From the NCBI RefSeq assembly GCF_052116305.1, contig NZ_JBQKLI010000002.1, positions 138,906 to 202,905 on the forward strand: a stretch of 64,000 nt of DNA, written 5' to 3'. Below, piece by piece: positions 8,677 through 18,236 of this stretch (its first letter is position 1; every line of letters starts with the position of its first letter). Made by a program: the position numbers and the translations under genes. The stretch comes from JBQKLI01 sp012798975 (GTDB lineage: Bacteria > Bacillota > Clostridia > Tissierellales > Peptoniphilaceae). The notes beneath the pieces were generated by a model. It worked only from the letters and a program-made list of their open reading frames with translations. It was not told where the DNA came from and made no database searches.

Positions 8677-9327
8677 ATGTACGAAAAGTTTTTAGCCCTT
8701 GATGAGAATAAAAGAGACATTATTTTAAGAGCAGCACTGCAGGAATTTGGGAAATATGGATATAAAAAAACATCTGTAGAACAAATCGCAGAGTCGGCCG
8801 GCATCTCAAAATCTATGGTTTTTCATTATTTCGGCAGTAAATTAAGCCTTTTTGAATTCTTAGCATCTTTTACAGCGGATTTTGGAATTGGGATTTCAGA
8901 AAAATTCTTGGAAAATATAGAGGATTTAGATTATATCGGCCAGTATGAACGTGCCGCTAAAATAAAACTTAAAGCTTATAGAGATAATAAAGAGGCTTTT
9001 GATTTTATCGGGATGCTTTATTTAAATCCAGAAAATACACTTATTTCTACTAGGATTAAGGAAGAATTTGATAAGAATATAGAATATAGAAATAAGATAT
9101 TAGAAATTCTATCCAGTTCAAAAAACGACAACTTTTTCAGAACGGATTTAAATATTGATTCTTCAAAAAAATATATTAACTGGATCATAGACGGTTATTC
9201 TGCCGAACTGACTCAACGGTTAATTGGTGAAAGCATAAGCCATAAGAATTTCGATGAAGACTGGAAAGATTTCGACAAAATGATACTAGATTTAAAAAGA
9301 CTTTTTTATAAGGAGAAATATCAATGA
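8677..9327 (+). CDS. TetR/AcrR-family transcriptional regulator
   Basis: A ~216-aa repressor of usual TetR length. Residues ~10-55 form the helix-turn-helix (ILRAALQEFGKYGYKKTSVE, then IAESAGISKSMVFHYFGSK); the remainder is the helical ligand domain. The ATG at 8677 is chosen because GGAGG lies six bases before it, whereas the longer frame from 8614 would start inside the promoter. The gene overlaps the ABC ATPase gene by 4 bp, so regulator and exporter are made together. It most likely binds the palindrome at 8648-8664 and lifts repression when the exporter's substrate is present; the ligand is unknown. Confidence 0.9.
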   Translation: MYEKFLALDENKRDIILRAALQEFGKYGYKKTSVEQIAESAGISKSMVFHYFGSKLSLFEFLASFTADFGIGISEKFLENIEDLDYIGQYERAAKIKLKAYRDNKEAFDFIGMLYLNPENTLISTRIKEEFDKNIEYRNKILEILSSSKNDNFFRTDLNIDSSKKYINWIIDGYSAELTQRLIGESISHKNFDEDWKDFDKMILDLKRLFYKEKYQ

Positions 9328-10208
9328 GCGTAATTTCTTTAAAAGATGTTAGTAAAAACTTCGGAAAAACAGAAGCTCTAAAGGGAGTTTACCTTGAACT
9401 TCAAAAAGGAGAGATCCTTGGGTTTATAGGGCCTAATGGTGCTGGAAAAACAACAACTATACGAATTATCCTCGGAATCTTAAAAGGCGCAGGAGATTCA
9501 AAGGTTTTTGGACTCGACCCTTGGAAAGATGCTATAGAAATTCATAAAAATCTTTCCTATGTACCCGGGGATGTAAATCTTTGGCCGAATCTTACGGGAG
9601 GCGAAGTGATCGATTTATTCTTGAAATTAAAAAAACAGAAAAATTCCAACTATAAAGAAGAGCTTATCGAAAAATTCGATTTTGATCCTCGGAAAAAATG
9701 CAGAACTTATTCAAAAGGAAATCGGCAAAAAGTCGCCTTGATCTCTGCTTTAGCTGCTGATGTCGATTTGTATATCTTTGACGAACCTACATCCGGACTG
9801 GATCCTTTGATGGAAAGTATATTTCAAGAAGAAGTTCATCGAATAAAAAGGGAAGGAAAAAGTATTCTTCTTTCTTCTCATATATTATCTGAAGTAGAAA
9901 AACTCTGCGGCTCTATCAGTATTATAAAAGACGGAACCATTATCGAATCCGGTCCTTTAGCAGAATTGAGGCATTTAACGATGTCTAAAATAAAGGTAAG
10001 AACTAGAAAACCCTTGTCTGATTTCGAATCGAATCATGCAGTTCACGATTTTCATATAAACGAAGGTTTGACAGAATTCAGTGTAGACGGCAAAAACTTA
10101 GGGGAAATTATTTCCTTAATCAGCAAATATGATATTTTGACTTTGGAAACACAGCCTCCTACCCTTGAAGAATTATTTATGAGCCATTATGAAAGGACGA
10201 TTCAATAA
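9324..10208 (+). CDS. ABC transporter ATP-binding protein
   Basis: A 294-aa nucleotide-binding subunit. Walker A is GPNGAGKTTT near residues 38-47, the signature region is the variant YSKGNRQKVALISAL near 132-146, Walker B is LYIFDEPTSGLDP near 152-164 and the switch histidine sits in LLSSHILSE near 184-192. The ~60-residue C-terminal extension after IIKDGTIIESGPL is typical of DrrA-like drug-exporter ATPases. The stop codon overlaps the permease start by one base, so the two are coupled. Probably exports a hydrophobic or antibiotic-like compound. Confidence 0.92.
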   Translation: MSVISLKDVSKNFGKTEALKGVYLELQKGEILGFIGPNGAGKTTTIRIILGILKGAGDSKVFGLDPWKDAIEIHKNLSYVPGDVNLWPNLTGGEVIDLFLKLKKQKNSNYKEELIEKFDFDPRKKCRTYSKGNRQKVALISALAADVDLYIFDEPTSGLDPLMESIFQEEVHRIKREGKSILLSSHILSEVEKLCGSISIIKDGTIIESGPLAELRHLTMSKIKVRTRKPLSDFESNHAVHDFHINEGLTEFSVDGKNLGEIISLISKYDILTLETQPPTLEELFMSHYERTIQ

Positions 10209-11806
10209 TGAAACATATCTTTTATAATACTGGAAGCATTATCGGTTTCATTTTAAAAAAAGACAAAATCAAGATTTTAATCTGGATCATCGCTTTAATT
10301 GCTTACGGGGTCGGTTTTATCCCTGTATTTCAAGGAATACTAGACACCTCTTCAAACTCTCAGGTTTTAGTGGACACGATGAAAAACCCTGCGATGATCG
10401 CGATGATAGGCCCCGTCTTTGTAGAAGACAGCTATACTATCGGCTCTATCTATGCGAATTATATGATGGTTTTTTCAGCCTTAATCGCCGGAGCTATGAA
10501 TATCTTCATCGTCTCAAGCAATACTAGAAATGATGAAGAACTAGGAAGGACAGAACTCCTTCGGGCTTTACCTGTAGGAAGACTTTCTAATCTGTCAGCA
10601 AGTTTAATCATCGCCTTTTTTGCAAATCTAATCCTTTTACTAGCTACAGCTATAGGGATGTATTTTATTTCCCCTGATATTTATCTAAAGGGAGCGATTA
10701 TCTTTTCAGCTGGAATTTATGGATATGGATTTCTCTTTGCCTGTATCGTCTCTTTGTTAGGAGAAATTTTTACAAACAATAGAGCTGTAATGGGTGCAGG
10801 TTTTTTCCTCTTGTTTTTAAGCTATATTTTAAGAGCAGTCGGCGACGTTTCGATGGAAGCATTGTCTTTAGTTTCTCCTCTTGGTCTTGTCACAAGAACA
10901 GAAAACTTCGTCAACGATTATATATGGCCCTTTTGGATTTTGCTCCTCGAAATAATCCTAGTTGCACTTCTTTCATTTTTCTTTGCCAAAAACAGGGATC
11001 TCGGCAGCGGTCTCATTCCTGAAAGAAAAGGAAAATCTTCGGCATCCGTATTTCTTTCCGGGATAAAAACTTTTGCCTTTCGAATCAACCGCAGCGGCTT
11101 TCTTATTTGGGCTTTGGTCATTTTTATATTTTCTGGAATGTATGGCTCTGTGTTTGGAGATTTGGAAAACTATATCAATTCTTCTGATCTTTTGAAAAAC
11201 ATGTTTAATGTACAAGGAGTCCACTCTTTGACAGAACAGTTTATTTCTTTGCTTATGGTGATTATGGCGATCATCACAACTATACCTTCCCTCGCCTTTC
11301 TTCACAGAATAATCAGCGAAGAACATAAAGGTTTGAGCGAAGAAATATTAACAAAACCAGTCTCCCGTTATGAATATTTGTTTTCCTTTTTTATAATCTC
11401 TATATGCACCGCCTTTATCCTGCAAGTCTTAGTAGCATTAGGATTTTGGTCTGTAGGAAGGATATATTTGGAAAATATACCCACTCTGGAAATATTTATA
11501 AAAGCAGCTCTTCTATACGTCCCTGCTATATGGCTTATGATCGGAGTCTCAACCTTTTTAATCGGCATCACTCCTAGATTTGCTTGGCTGAATTACATCT
11601 TTTTATGCTACAACTTTGTGATCGTCTATTTAGGGGATATGCTGGATTTCCCGGACATTTTAGGAGATCTTACTCCTTTTGGAAATGTAGTTTCCTATCC
11701 TTTAGAGGAAATTACTTGGGGAGCTTCTATTCTTATGACCGTTTTGTTTATTCTATTGTCTGCAGCAGGCTTTATCGGATATCGAAAACGCGACCTTATG
11801 AATTAG
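10208..11806 (+). CDS. ABC-2 type permease, antibiotic-exporter type
   Basis: A 532-aa integral membrane protein with about twelve hydrophobic segments in two similar halves (the second begins near residue 297, RSGFLIWALVIFIFSGMYGS, and resembles the start, IKILIWIIALIAYGVGFIP). This double-length layout matches the polyketide-antibiotic exporter permeases (COG3559). It follows the ATPase without a gap, and the TetR gene is the first of the operon. The substrate cannot be told. The operon ends with a clear terminator. Confidence 0.88.
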   Translation: MKHIFYNTGSIIGFILKKDKIKILIWIIALIAYGVGFIPVFQGILDTSSNSQVLVDTMKNPAMIAMIGPVFVEDSYTIGSIYANYMMVFSALIAGAMNIFIVSSNTRNDEELGRTELLRALPVGRLSNLSASLIIAFFANLILLLATAIGMYFISPDIYLKGAIIFSAGIYGYGFLFACIVSLLGEIFTNNRAVMGAGFFLLFLSYILRAVGDVSMEALSLVSPLGLVTRTENFVNDYIWPFWILLLEIILVALLSFFFAKNRDLGSGLIPERKGKSSASVFLSGIKTFAFRINRSGFLIWALVIFIFSGMYGSVFGDLENYINSSDLLKNMFNVQGVHSLTEQFISLLMVIMAIITTIPSLAFLHRIISEEHKGLSEEILTKPVSRYEYLFSFFIISICTAFILQVLVALGFWSVGRIYLENIPTLEIFIKAALLYVPAIWLMIGVSTFLIGITPRFAWLNYIFLCYNFVIVYLGDMLDFPDILGDLTPFGNVVSYPLEEITWGASILMTVLFILLSAAGFIGYRKRDLMN

Positions 11807-11832
11807 AACAACCTTTCTAGCTTTACAACAAC

Positions 11833-11875
11833 AAAGTGCCGGAGACGAGTAAATCTCTTTCCGGCACTTTTCTTT
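11833..11875 (+). terminator. Terminator of the TetR-ABC operon
   Basis: AAAGTGCCGGA and TCCGGCACTTT form a perfect GC-rich stem, followed by TCTTT, ~30 bp after the permease stop. Confidence 0.85.
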
Positions 11876-12095
11876 GAATTATATTATCTTTTAAAATTCG
11901 TTCCATTACCCCTTTCTATCAGTAAAGGTATGCAAAGTATAATTATCTTGATTATAGACTTGTTCCCGCTTTTTCGCTTTAGAATTGAAACTTCTTCTAG
12001 TAAGTTATAAAAACATTCTTTTTTCATAGTCCTATATGATACTATGAAATAAACGTAGTTCACGATACTTGCAAAATAAACCTTGGAGATAAAAT

Positions 12096-12950
12096 ATGAG
12101 TCAATTCATTCTAGTTACAGAAAGCGGCGCCGATCTGCCGCAAAAATATATCGACCGCTTTAACATTAAAATCGTCCCTATGTATGTAAATTTTGGAGAA
12201 AACACCTTTAAAGATTCCGACATAAAAGCTGAAGATGTTTTTGATTATTATGAGAAAAACAAAATTTTACCTACTACCTCCGGATCAACCCCTAACGACT
12301 TTACAGAAATCTTTAGAAATATTAACGTAACCTATCTCGATGCAGAAATCATATATATCGCCTATTCCTCAGTAACAACTGTTTCCTTCAACTCTGCGAG
12401 AATTGCTGCCGAGGAGTTTTCAAATGTTCATATGATCGACAGTAAAAACTGCACAGTAGGTCTTGGGACAGTTGTTATCGCTGCCGCAGAATATATAGAG
12501 AATAATCCCGGCGCAGAAGCTCAGGATATTATTCAATTTGTAGAAGAAATCAGAGAAAGAACGCGATTTGTATTCTTGCCCTACAGCTTATTGTATTTAA
12601 AAGCTGGAGGAAGAATTTCAAATGCCTCTTATATCGGAGCGATGCTCTTAAAAATCTACCCCACGATCAATCTTGAAAACGGGTATCTGGTCGCTGGCTC
12701 AAAGTATCGGGGTAGTTTCAAAAAAGCCTACAAAAATATGATCGATAAATTTTTCAGCCGTTTTGAACTTGACCGGGAGACGATCCGCCTTGTAAAAGTG
12801 CACGGCTTAGAGAAAAAAGATATCATTGAAATCGAAACGATTCTAAAAGAACAAGGCGTAACGAAGACAGAATGGGTAGACGCCGGTGCGGTCATATCCT
12901 GCCACGGCGGACCTGGAGCAGTAGGGCTGGCAGGTATCGAAAATAAATAA
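12096..12950 (+). CDS. DegV-family fatty-acid-binding protein
   Basis: A 284-aa protein of normal family length. The N-terminus ILVTESGADLPQKYIDRFNI and PTTSGSTPNDF (residues ~57-67) bind the carboxylate head group in DegV/FakB proteins. A central MIDSKNCTVGLGTVV and a C-terminal SCHGGPGAVGLAGIE are also family signatures. FakB proteins present fatty acids to the kinase FakA for phosphorylation and phospholipid synthesis; no fakA is in this window. The gene stands alone with a terminator downstream. Confidence 0.92.
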   Translation: MSQFILVTESGADLPQKYIDRFNIKIVPMYVNFGENTFKDSDIKAEDVFDYYEKNKILPTTSGSTPNDFTEIFRNINVTYLDAEIIYIAYSSVTTVSFNSARIAAEEFSNVHMIDSKNCTVGLGTVVIAAAEYIENNPGAEAQDIIQFVEEIRERTRFVFLPYSLLYLKAGGRISNASYIGAMLLKIYPTINLENGYLVAGSKYRGSFKKAYKNMIDKFFSRFELDRETIRLVKVHGLEKKDIIEIETILKEQGVTKTEWVDAGAVISCHGGPGAVGLAGIENK

Positions 12951-12997
12951 TGTCCAGCAGCAACAAAGTCCGCATTCCTTTATTCATTGATAAAAAC

Positions 12998-13053
12998 TAT
13001 TCCCATTGCCAAAACGAACTTTCCGCTGCAATAGGAATACTTTTTACATCTTT
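12998..13053 (+). terminator. Probable terminator after degV
   Basis: TATTCCCATTGC pairs with GCAATAGGAATA with one bulge, followed by CTTTTT. Confidence 0.6.
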
Positions 13054-13091
13054 ATACCTGTTCTAACAATGATCTCTCGACAAATAAAAAG

Positions 13092-13289
13092 TTAAACTTT
13101 ATTCCATAAAGAGATATGATGCATTACCTTATACTGATAATGCTGATAAAATGTATTTCTGCTTATTCTTGCCTTTTCGCATAACTCTTTTACTGTAATC
13201 TTTTCAATACTCTTTTTTTCAAGCAGCTCTAAGAAACTATGCGTAATATTTTCTTTTGTTTTAACCACTCTTAAATCTATCTTTTCCAT
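13092..13289 (-). pseudogene. TetR-family regulator, only the DNA-binding domain remains
   Basis: The 65-aa product covers the TetR helix-turn-helix (ENITHSFLELLEKKSIEKIT, then VKELCEKARISRNTFYQHYQ) and ends soon after in an unrelated tail. The family is normally ~190 aa, so the ligand-binding domain is missing. GGGAGAAG lies before the ATG. I see no rest of the domain in other frames downstream. It lies just after the membrane protein gene 13320-13880 on the same strand. Confidence 0.65.
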
Positions 13290-13319
13290 TTCTTCTCCCA
13301 GTACGTTTTATAGCCATTT

Positions 13320-13880
13320 CTATGCTGCTATAAAAGAATAAATCATATCTAACAGAATTAAAAGTAGAATCACTCCTGCGATAATCTTTGTTTTCCTTCT
13401 ACCTATTTTCTTCACGATCTTTTCGAAAAAAGGTTGTACAAAATACAAAAACAGTACTCCTCCTAAACCGAATCGAATACTGGGACTAAGGGCAATCCTC
13501 CCTTGAAAATTAAAGTCATAATCTATATAAGTCTGCCAAGGCCAGCTTCCCATAGTCCACTCTAGTATATAGCTTGTGAGAAGTTCTAGAAATGTTGCCG
13601 TAGCCATAGTCAAAAGAAAAACAGCCGGAATCAGAAGCAGCTTCTTTTTAATAGGCTTATTTCGAATCAGCCTATACCATAATAATACGAATACAATCCC
13701 CCCGACCCCATAGATCGGCAGCCAAGGTCCAAATAAAACTCCCCTGTTGCTAAATCCCCACCGATAAATAATAACTTCAAGAATGGTTTCATATAAATAA
13801 CCAATCCCTGCATATCCAAAGAAAAACAAGATATATTCAAAGATATTGTATACATGATGTTGTTTATTGTTTTTAATCAT
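13320..13880 (-). CDS. Putative ABC-transporter type IV permease (CmpB-like, PF06541-type) membrane protein
   Basis: A 186-aa protein with five hydrophobic segments. The N-terminal half has the family features YAGIGYLYETILEVIIYRWG and NRGVLFGPWLPIYGVGG; the middle has EWTMGSWPWQTYIDYDFNFQ with GRIALSPSIRFGLGGV after it. Proteins of this family are annotated as putative ABC permeases, but their function is not established. AGGAGG lies before the ATG at 13880. Related proteins are common in Clostridia. Confidence 0.75.
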   Translation of the reverse strand: MIKNNKQHHVYNIFEYILFFFGYAGIGYLYETILEVIIYRWGFSNRGVLFGPWLPIYGVGGIVFVLLWYRLIRNKPIKKKLLLIPAVFLLTMATATFLELLTSYILEWTMGSWPWQTYIDYDFNFQGRIALSPSIRFGLGGVLFLYFVQPFFEKIVKKIGRRKTKIIAGVILLLILLDMIYSFIAA

Positions 13881-14023
13881 CTTAGCACCTCCTTTGTGTC
13901 CCTGTTTATGGAAATTATAGCTGTCACATAATTCCAGTCTTTTCTAGTTCCTATCTATGTACCCATTTTGCTCCTGCAGATAGATATAGAAGCTGTTTTA
14001 AAATTGCACTGGTAAAAACTACT

Positions 14024-14064
14024 TAAAAAATAAAAGCACTTGCACGATGCAAGTACTCTTCAGA
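14024..14064 (-). terminator. Terminator after the AlkA-type glycosylase gene
   Basis: GTACTTGCA-TCG-TGCAAGTGC forms a tight hairpin, followed on the minus strand by TTTTATTTTTT. Confidence 0.75.
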
Positions 14065-14177
14065 AGAAGAAATCGGTCTTTCTTTTATTTCTTTAAAGTA
14101 TAGAGTAACTATAAATACCTCTTCTACAGCTATTTAACCAATCTCAAATCCCGATATTCCCAACTCCTGCTCTTAAT

Positions 14178-14828
14178 TTACTTTTTAACCCTCTTTATCC
14201 CCGGATCTTTGACCTCAGGAAAATCTCCTTCAGCCAGTTCCCATAGGTAAAAACTCGCAATAGACCCATAGGGTGAATAGCGTTTTCTATATCTTTCAAA
14301 TTTTGCTTTATCTATTTTTCTGTGGCGATACAGCATTCTCATTCCCCGAAGTATCGCTAAATCTCCATAGCTGAGAATATCCGAACGCTGCATGCTGAAG
14401 GTCATAATCATTTCAGCTGTCCAAGGACCGATACCCTCTATCTTAGACAGCTCTTTAATGACTTCTTCATCAGACATCTCATGCAATGCTGCCATACTAA
14501 AGGATTCCTCATAGATTTGCTGAGCAAAATTTAATATATAGTCTGCTTTTTTAAAGGTAATACCGATAGACTGGAGTTCTTCTCTTGAAAGGCTGAGAAT
14601 TTTTTCTGGACTTATTTTTCCTAATTTCTCTTTTAACCGATTCCATATCGTATTTTGAGCCGCCATAGAAATCTGCTGCCCGATAATATGTCTTACAACA
14701 GATGAAAACACATCCTCATCTACTGGGATCTCCAAATATCCTACATGATCTATAAGCTCTCCAAGTTTTTTATCTTTTGATTTTAAATAGTCTAACTCTT
14801 TTTCTCCATACTGAAAAAGCAATACCAT
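14178..14828 (-). CDS. alkA: DNA-3-methyladenine glycosylase II (HhH-GPD superfamily)
   Basis: A 216-aa base-excision repair enzyme that removes alkylated purines from DNA. The HhH-GPD core is clear: SSVVRHIIGQQISMAAQNTI near residues 42-61, the hairpin LSKIEGIGPWTAEMIMTFSM near 131-150, and SYGDLAILRGMRMLY, whose aspartate (~158) is the expected catalytic residue. It lacks the N-terminal domain of E. coli AlkA, as is usual for the short bacterial form. It stands alone with a terminator about 110 bp downstream. Confidence 0.88.
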   Translation of the reverse strand: MVLLFQYGEKELDYLKSKDKKLGELIDHVGYLEIPVDEDVFSSVVRHIIGQQISMAAQNTIWNRLKEKLGKISPEKILSLSREELQSIGITFKKADYILNFAQQIYEESFSMAALHEMSDEEVIKELSKIEGIGPWTAEMIMTFSMQRSDILSYGDLAILRGMRMLYRHRKIDKAKFERYRKRYSPYGSIASFYLWELAEGDFPEVKDPGIKRVKK

Positions 14829-15480
14829 CCCTCCGTTATATAATGTGGTGTAGTGTTTATATCTTATCTTACTATTAGTTTTCTGAATATGTCCTGCTTA
14901 TTCTCTTATAACTCTATTCTTTATCCAAGTACAAAGCAGAGTATTCATTTTAAATATCCTTTAGCTGAATCTATCTGTCGTTCTTGTTCTTTTTTAATTG
15001 CATTCTCATTGTTTTTATATAATATTTTACAATGTTAATAGCATAATCCGATGCAACTATTGCTTGATATTTAATAATTATACTTATAACGATTAGACAT
15101 TATTCTATTCTCTGTCCAAAAGTCCCACACTTTCCACATGTTTTGAGAGGTATAGATAGCTTTCAAAAATGAATAGCTTAAATATCTTTAAAAGATTCTT
15201 ATCTGAGGAAATATGTCCACGGCGTAATTATATATGTGGAAACATATCAATTTCTTGTCTACTCTATCACTGAAAACAATAAGAAGTTTAGAATTTTGAA
15301 TAATACATTTTTTCTATCAAACAATATAGTTTCCTATACTTTGCAATTTGATATACATTACAAAAATATAGCTCTGATTAATCTTCTAATAGCTACGATA
15401 CTATTATAGATTGAACCAACAATTCAACTCGTTTAATAAATTTAAATTCTCTCATTGACGTTACACCTTATCCTTCATTC
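14829..15480. other. AT-rich intergenic stretch, no supported gene
   Basis: About 650 bp between alkA and the IS element. No CDS, RNA gene or clear repeat was recognised; a 61-codon plus-strand frame at 14853-15038 has no ribosome site and no family resemblance. Confidence 0.5.
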
Positions 15481-15559
15481 TGATGTTGTACAATAAAAAT
15501 TACCACCCTATTCTCAAGGATTTTGCTATATAATTCAATGATGAATAGGAGAACTCAAA

Positions 15560-15904
15560 ATAACAAAAAGAATCACAAAAACTTATGACCAAGAATTCAA
15601 ATCACAAGCCGTTAAATTAGCGCAGGAAATTGGTGGGTACAAAGCTGCTGAGGAGTTAGACGTTTCAGCAGGTACTATTTATACATGGATCAAGGCTTTC
15701 AAAGAAGGACGATTGGCTGCAAAAGCAGCTGTTCATACTCCAGAAAATGCCCTGACTCTCAACGAGAAACTTATTACTCTTAGAAAACAACTAAAAGAAC
15801 AGGATAAAGAAATTCGTCGTTTAAAAGAAGAAAATGAATTTCTCGAGGAAGCAAGCGCTTTTTTCGCAGCCAGCCGTCGGAAGTCAGCAAAAAACAGAGA
15901 TTAA
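15560..15904 (+). pseudogene. IS3-family transposase OrfA (outer element)
   Basis: The frame encodes ITKRITKTYDQEFKSQAVKL, then a helix-turn-helix (GGYKAAEELDVSAGTIYTWI) and a leucine-zipper-like C-terminus (EKLITLRKQLKEQDKEIRRL). AGGAG lies before codon ATA at 15560, where related elements have ATG; no ATG occurs before 15713, so the start may have been lost by mutation. OrfA binds the element ends and joins OrfB by frameshifting in intact elements. Confidence 0.7.
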
Positions 15905-16571
15905 TGTTCATCGCTATTAAAACAGAAGAAAGCACACTTAAAGGAAAAATCTCGTTCTATTGTAAAAGTCTTGATGTTACAAGACAAGGCTTTCATAATT
16001 ACTTAAAATATAAGAATAGTCCTTGGAAATATCAGTCTCTTGCTGATGCTATGTTAGATATCTGTGCTGAAGATGAATGCAATGATACTTATGGGCGAGT
16101 TCGAATGCATCAGGCATTGGAACAAAAGCAGCCTGATGGCATCAATGTTCCAAGTGAACGGACCATTTACCGAGTTATGGAAGAAATTGGCATCAGCCAT
16201 AGGCCAAAGAGAAAGCCAAATGGAATCACAAGAGCCGATAAAGAAGCCAGAAAATCAGTTGACCTGATCAAGCGTAACTTCACATCTGATAAACCTCTGG
16301 AAAAATGCGTAACAGATATGACTCAGGTAAAATGCCTGGATGGTAAACTATATGTATCGGCTATTTTTGATTGCTTTGATTCTGCAGTATTGGGATTAGC
16401 AATGGATACAAACATGAAAGCAACTCTTTGTGAAAAAACGCTGGAAAATACCTATAAATCACATCCCGGAATCCGAGGATGTATCATACATAGTGACAGA
16501 GGCACGCAGTACACTAGTGGAATTGTCAAGAAAAGTGTAGTCATATAAACTCACTAAATTTCCTTTGATGG

Positions 16572-17402
16572 TTATGCTGCCAGAAGTTGTTCTGCTGACA
16601 GCTCTCTATATACAGCAGGAGGATATCCTCCTGGGTTTGCAGTATAGACTCTGATTCGATTGTAATAGGTAAACACATACTTGAAGATGATGCTCTTGAC
16701 ATCCTCTCGTTTCATCTTATAGGTAGGGATGCAATAAAGTAACTCCTTCTTCAAGGTAGCAAAGAAGCTTTCCATCCTTGCATTATCGTAGCAATAATCC
16801 ACACCGCTAAGACTTTGCGTCATTCCTAGGTTTGATAATTCCTGACGAAAGGCATCACTGGTATACTGACTGCCCCTGTCCGAATGAAGGATAGTCCCAT
16901 CTAGTTTATATCGATGTGTAACAGCCTTAAGAGTATACAGACAGAGCTCTTTCTTCATGTTGTCTCTCATAATCAGGGTTAGTATTTCCCCATTAAAACA
17001 ATCCAAGATGGGAGAAATCTACAGCTTTCCATCCAAGCATTGTATCTGAGAGATATCCGTTAAAAGCTTTTACAATGGTTTTTTCGAAGAAAAATCCTGT
17101 TTCAGTAGATTTTCCTGTTCTTGGATCTAAGTAGTAGGGTGCGTGAGTCCTTTCGGTTTTCGGCGCGGTTTATGCAACCATCCATGCTCGCGCATGATCC
17201 TTGTAATTCTACAGATTCCTGCTTTTAGGCCACGTTGTAGCAAAGCCAACTGCATCCGCGGAGCACCGTAATTGTCATTAAATGGAGATTCGTTTAAAAT
17301 ATCTTCCATTTCTGCCGAAAGAATAGCATCCTTGTTTGGACGTCCAATCATTTTTTTATATTTAAAATAACCGGATGTACTGACCCCAAGAATGTGACAC
17401 AT
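16572..17402 (-). pseudogene. IS3-family transposase OrfB (inner element), frameshifted
   Basis: The N-terminal part (17127-17402) has the HTH_21 region (FNDNYGAPRMQLALLQRGLK, KPRRKPKGLTHP). The catalytic part (16572-17006) has DGTILHSDRGSQYTSDAFRQ and the glutamate in MESFFATLKKELLY. They are in different frames, and the stretch 17006-17126 has lost the first catalytic aspartate in frame. The enzyme cannot be active. Confidence 0.75.
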
Positions 17403-17429
17403 CAGTTTGATTGTCCAACGTTTGCTGTG

Positions 17430-17753
17430 ACGTTCATAGATGAAAAGGTAGCGCTGATGAGCTCTTACTTCTTTCGGCGTACGGCGAAAAAACCGAGTGC
17501 CTCCTGTAAGATCTCATTGGAATGTTTGAGTTACGCATTTTCTTTTTCCAGCTCCAAAATACGCTGCTCTTTGTTATCCGCAGATATTCTTTTATGGCCA
17601 CTGCCAACATAAGTATCTGCTCCATATTTTTTTCGCTGATTTCTCCAAGTGGAATAGTATAGTAAGGAATTCCAGTTGATTTGCAACTGCTTTTACGCCG
17701 ATTTCATCAAAGAGTTTAACGGCCTGTTCTTTAAATGATTTTTCATATTGCAT
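17430..17753 (-). pseudogene. IS3-family transposase OrfA (inner element), frameshifted
   Basis: From an ATG at 17753 the product starts MQYEKSFKEQAVKLFDEIGV, as in OrfA helix-turn-helix proteins, then loses frame. Later parts (KKYGADTYVGSGHKRISADN; EQRILELEKENA; EALGFFAVRRKK) lie in another frame. Decayed. Confidence 0.65.
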
Positions 17754-18236
17754 GTTGTTCTCACCTTTCTATGTGCTTTGATAATAACATATATTTGGTG
17801 AGTTTCATGACTCTACTTTAATGTTAGCACTCCACTAGTGAGCTCTACCGAAAAGCAATAAGTAAATATGGCATTCTCCAAAGTATGAATAGTGCAGGTG
17901 GCAGATGCCATGATAATGCACAATGCGAAAGCATGTGGGCAAGGCTGAAAGAGGAACTTCTCTATAATCGCTATGATACCACTAAAATGAAAGTTGAAAC
18001 TGTTAAAACTCTCATCTGGAGATATTTCATCAGCTATTGGAATAACAGGAGAATCTGCTCTACCAACTGAGGGTTACCTCCTATGGTTAAGAGACATCTG
18101 TACTATATCTCATCACAGGGTGTTGCGTAGTTCAAACATCCTTGAGTCAAAAGTGTAAAGAGATATTAACAATATCATTCTGAACTGATTTCATTTATAT
18201 TTCTGTATAAATTTTGTATTTCTAACCTGAGACATC

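Larger units (their letters stand above)
16518..17834 (-). mobile_element. IS3-family element (inner), inserted in the outer OrfB gene
   Basis: The ends form imperfect inverted repeats over ~40 bp (left TGGAATTGTCAAG..., right TGGAGTGCTAAC..., both with AACTCAC further in). CTAG flanks it on both sides (16514-16517 and 17835-17838), inside a palindromic ACTAGT. Its genes run on the minus strand and are broken. Confidence 0.75.
15904..18130 (+). pseudogene. IS3-family transposase OrfB (outer element), interrupted and with a nonsense codon
   Basis: The integrase catalytic core is in two pieces. The first (15904-16513) has the HTH_21-like region and two catalytic aspartates in VTDMTQVKCLDG and IIHSDRGTQYTSG. 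The second (17835-18130) has the catalytic glutamate in MWARLKEELLYNRY. The second IS separates them. In the second piece the frame reads IWRYFISYWNNRRICSTN, then an in-frame TGA, then GLPPMVKRHLYYISSQ up to the real stop. The gene is therefore inactive for two reasons. Confidence 0.8.
15481..18177 (+). mobile_element. IS3-family element (outer), inactive and interrupted
   Basis: The left end begins TGATGTTGT and shares CTCAAGGAT with the right end, whose reverse complement begins TGATATTGT; these are imperfect terminal inverted repeats. The 3-bp direct repeat TTC flanks it (15478-15480 and 18178-18180), the target-duplication size of IS3 elements. It carries orfA and orfB, and is split by a second IS at 16518-17834. 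Confidence 0.85.

Noticed and set aside
14853..15038. 61-codon plus-strand frame in the gap behind alkA
   Set aside because: No ribosome site, AT-driven composition and no family resemblance.
16513..16519. 7-bp target duplication ACTAGTG of the inner IS
   Set aside because: The site is palindromic, which makes the repeat look longer; CTAG (4 bp) with TGGA ends fits IS3 elements better.
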